Assembly: GCF_019397265.1 (NCBI RefSeq)
Contig: NZ_CP068985.1
Location: 1,054,001 to 1,118,000, forward strand
DNA length: 64,000 nucleotides
Direction: 5' to 3'
Origin: Nonomuraea coxensis DSM 45129
Lineage (GTDB): Bacteria > Actinomycetota > Actinomycetes > Streptosporangiales > Streptosporangiaceae
Under the pieces are notes generated by a model. That model searched no databases. It was not told the DNA's origin and was given only the letters and a program-made list of their open reading frames with translations. The position numbers and the translations under genes are program-made. This document shows positions 63,355 through 64,000 of the stretch, piece after piece (positions within the stretch are counted from its first letter, which is position 1; each line of letters starts with the position of its first letter).

Positions 63355-63846
63355 ATGCAGGGCGACAAGCAGATCATCGAACTGCTCAACGAGCAGCTGA
63401 CCGCCGAGCTCACCGCCATCAACCAGTATTTCCTGCACTCCAAGATGCAGGAGAACTGGGGATACACGAAGCTGGCCGACCACACCCGCGACGAGTCCTT
63501 CGAGGAGATGCGGCACGCCGAGCGGCTGACCGACCGCATCCTCTTCCTGGAGGGGCTGCCCAACTACCAGCGGCTCGGCACCCTGCACATCGGGCAGACC
63601 GTCGAGGAGCAGCTGCACGCCGACCTGGAGGTCGAGCTGGGGGTCGTCGAGCGCCTGCGCCCGGCGATCGCGCTCATGCGCGAGAAGGGCGACATCACCT
63701 CGGCCAACATCTTCGAGGACATCCTCCGCGACGAGGAGGAGCACATCGACTACCTGGAGACCGAGCTCGGCCTGATCAACAGCCTCGGCATCCAGCTCTA
63801 CCTGGCCCGTTACGCCAAGACGGAGCCCAAGGACAAGGAATTCTAG
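63355..63846 (+). CDS. bfr: Bacterioferritin
   Basis: 163 residues. Ferroxidase ligands are in place (Glu18, Glu51, His54, with later Glu and His in 'ADLEVELGVV' and 'RDEEEHIDYLE'), and Met52 is the haem ligand. It forms 24-mer cages that store iron. AGGGGG is 8 bases before ATG 63355. It probably shares the bfd transcript; a separate promoter is not seen in the 22-base gap. Confidence 0.96.
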   Translation: MQGDKQIIELLNEQLTAELTAINQYFLHSKMQENWGYTKLADHTRDESFEEMRHAERLTDRILFLEGLPNYQRLGTLHIGQTVEEQLHADLEVELGVVERLRPAIALMREKGDITSANIFEDILRDEEEHIDYLETELGLINSLGIQLYLARYAKTEPKDKEF

Positions 63847-63908
63847 CCCGCCGAGTGGTTCGCCCGAATCTCCGCGAAGTGGCCCGCTCCGGGGGATCGT
63901 CCAGCTCC

Positions 63909-63914
63909 TAGGGT
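63909..63914 (+). promoter_or_regulatory. -10-like box before the last gene
   Basis: TAGGGT sits 7 bases before ATG 63922 with no ribosome site between, the layout of a leaderless actinobacterial transcript. Confidence 0.35.
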
Positions 63915-63921
63915 GGTCGGC

Positions 63922-64000
63922 ATGACGAGCAAGAACGTTTCCGGCCTGCGGATCTTCCTGGCCGGCGGCGCGGGGGTGCTCGGCCGGCGCGTCATCCCGC
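63922..64000 (+). CDS. NAD-dependent epimerase/dehydratase-like protein (5' part only)
   Basis: Only the first 26 codons are inside the window. After a short lead the Rossmann start 'RIFLAGGAGVLGRRVIP' shows the extended-SDR/epimerase fingerprint GxxGxxG. The rest, and so the substrate, lies beyond 64000. Confidence 0.7.
   Translation, partial: MTSKNVSGLRIFLAGGAGVLGRRVIP

Overview
The window is high-GC DNA dense with genes, from a Gram-positive actinobacterium. Pointers are a mycothiol-dependent formaldehyde dehydrogenase, an actinobacterial acyl-CoA carboxylase with its small epsilon subunit, ESX-type secretion parts, a monoderm Tad pilus locus without an outer-membrane secretin, and many start/stop overlaps (ATGA, GTGA, TTGA). 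A Streptosporangiales-like host (for example Nonomuraea) is my guess from gene content; it is not proven by a marker gene. I saw no rRNA, tRNA or CRISPR array.

Left arm (1-4.6 kb): a GNAT acetyltransferase, a secreted/membrane TPM-domain protein, a biotin-dependent acyl-CoA carboxylase alpha chain and an SDR oxidoreductase, all on the minus strand.

4.7-31.9 kb is one large type VII secretion (T7SS) region in several transcription units. It holds mycP, eccB, eccC, eccD, WXG100 and WXG-like proteins, three YbaB/EbfC-like proteins, a membrane pseudokinase, a WXG100-linker-lytic transglycosylase fusion, and a second, FHA-containing EssC-like FtsK ATPase of about 1,740 residues. No EccE is visible. 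Two two-gene modules (19.5-21.2 kb and 24.8-26.6 kb) look duplicated. The long putative substrates share linkers with one proline every five residues, and a common C-terminal tail. Three small proteins share a Y-[RQ]-[QE]-A-E signal. This is the part I would follow up first.

32.2-42.5 kb is a Tad/Flp pilus operon: cpaB-like, a CpaE-like protein with a broken P-loop, cpaF, tadB, tadC, flp pilin, three TadE/G-like pseudopilins, a membrane LysM-BTAD protein, a lipoprotein and a secreted protein.

42.5-64 kb is mixed housekeeping and accessory DNA: an Rpn-like nuclease family protein, DNA alkylation repair (ogt, Ada-AlkA fusion), a NYN protein, acyl-CoA carboxylase beta and epsilon, an ABC exporter, PEP carboxylase, a frameshifted epoxide hydrolase, fdhD plus a molybdopterin oxidoreductase, an IS200/IS605-type element whose TnpB has lost the RuvC-II segment, birA, a PH-domain protein, a class III cyclase, the formaldehyde pair mscR-MBL hydrolase, and an iron-box-controlled bfd-bfr pair. 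The window ends inside a NAD-dependent epimerase-like gene. The carboxylase alpha (left arm), beta/epsilon and BirA genes should act together, BirA loading biotin onto the alpha chain, although they lie far apart.
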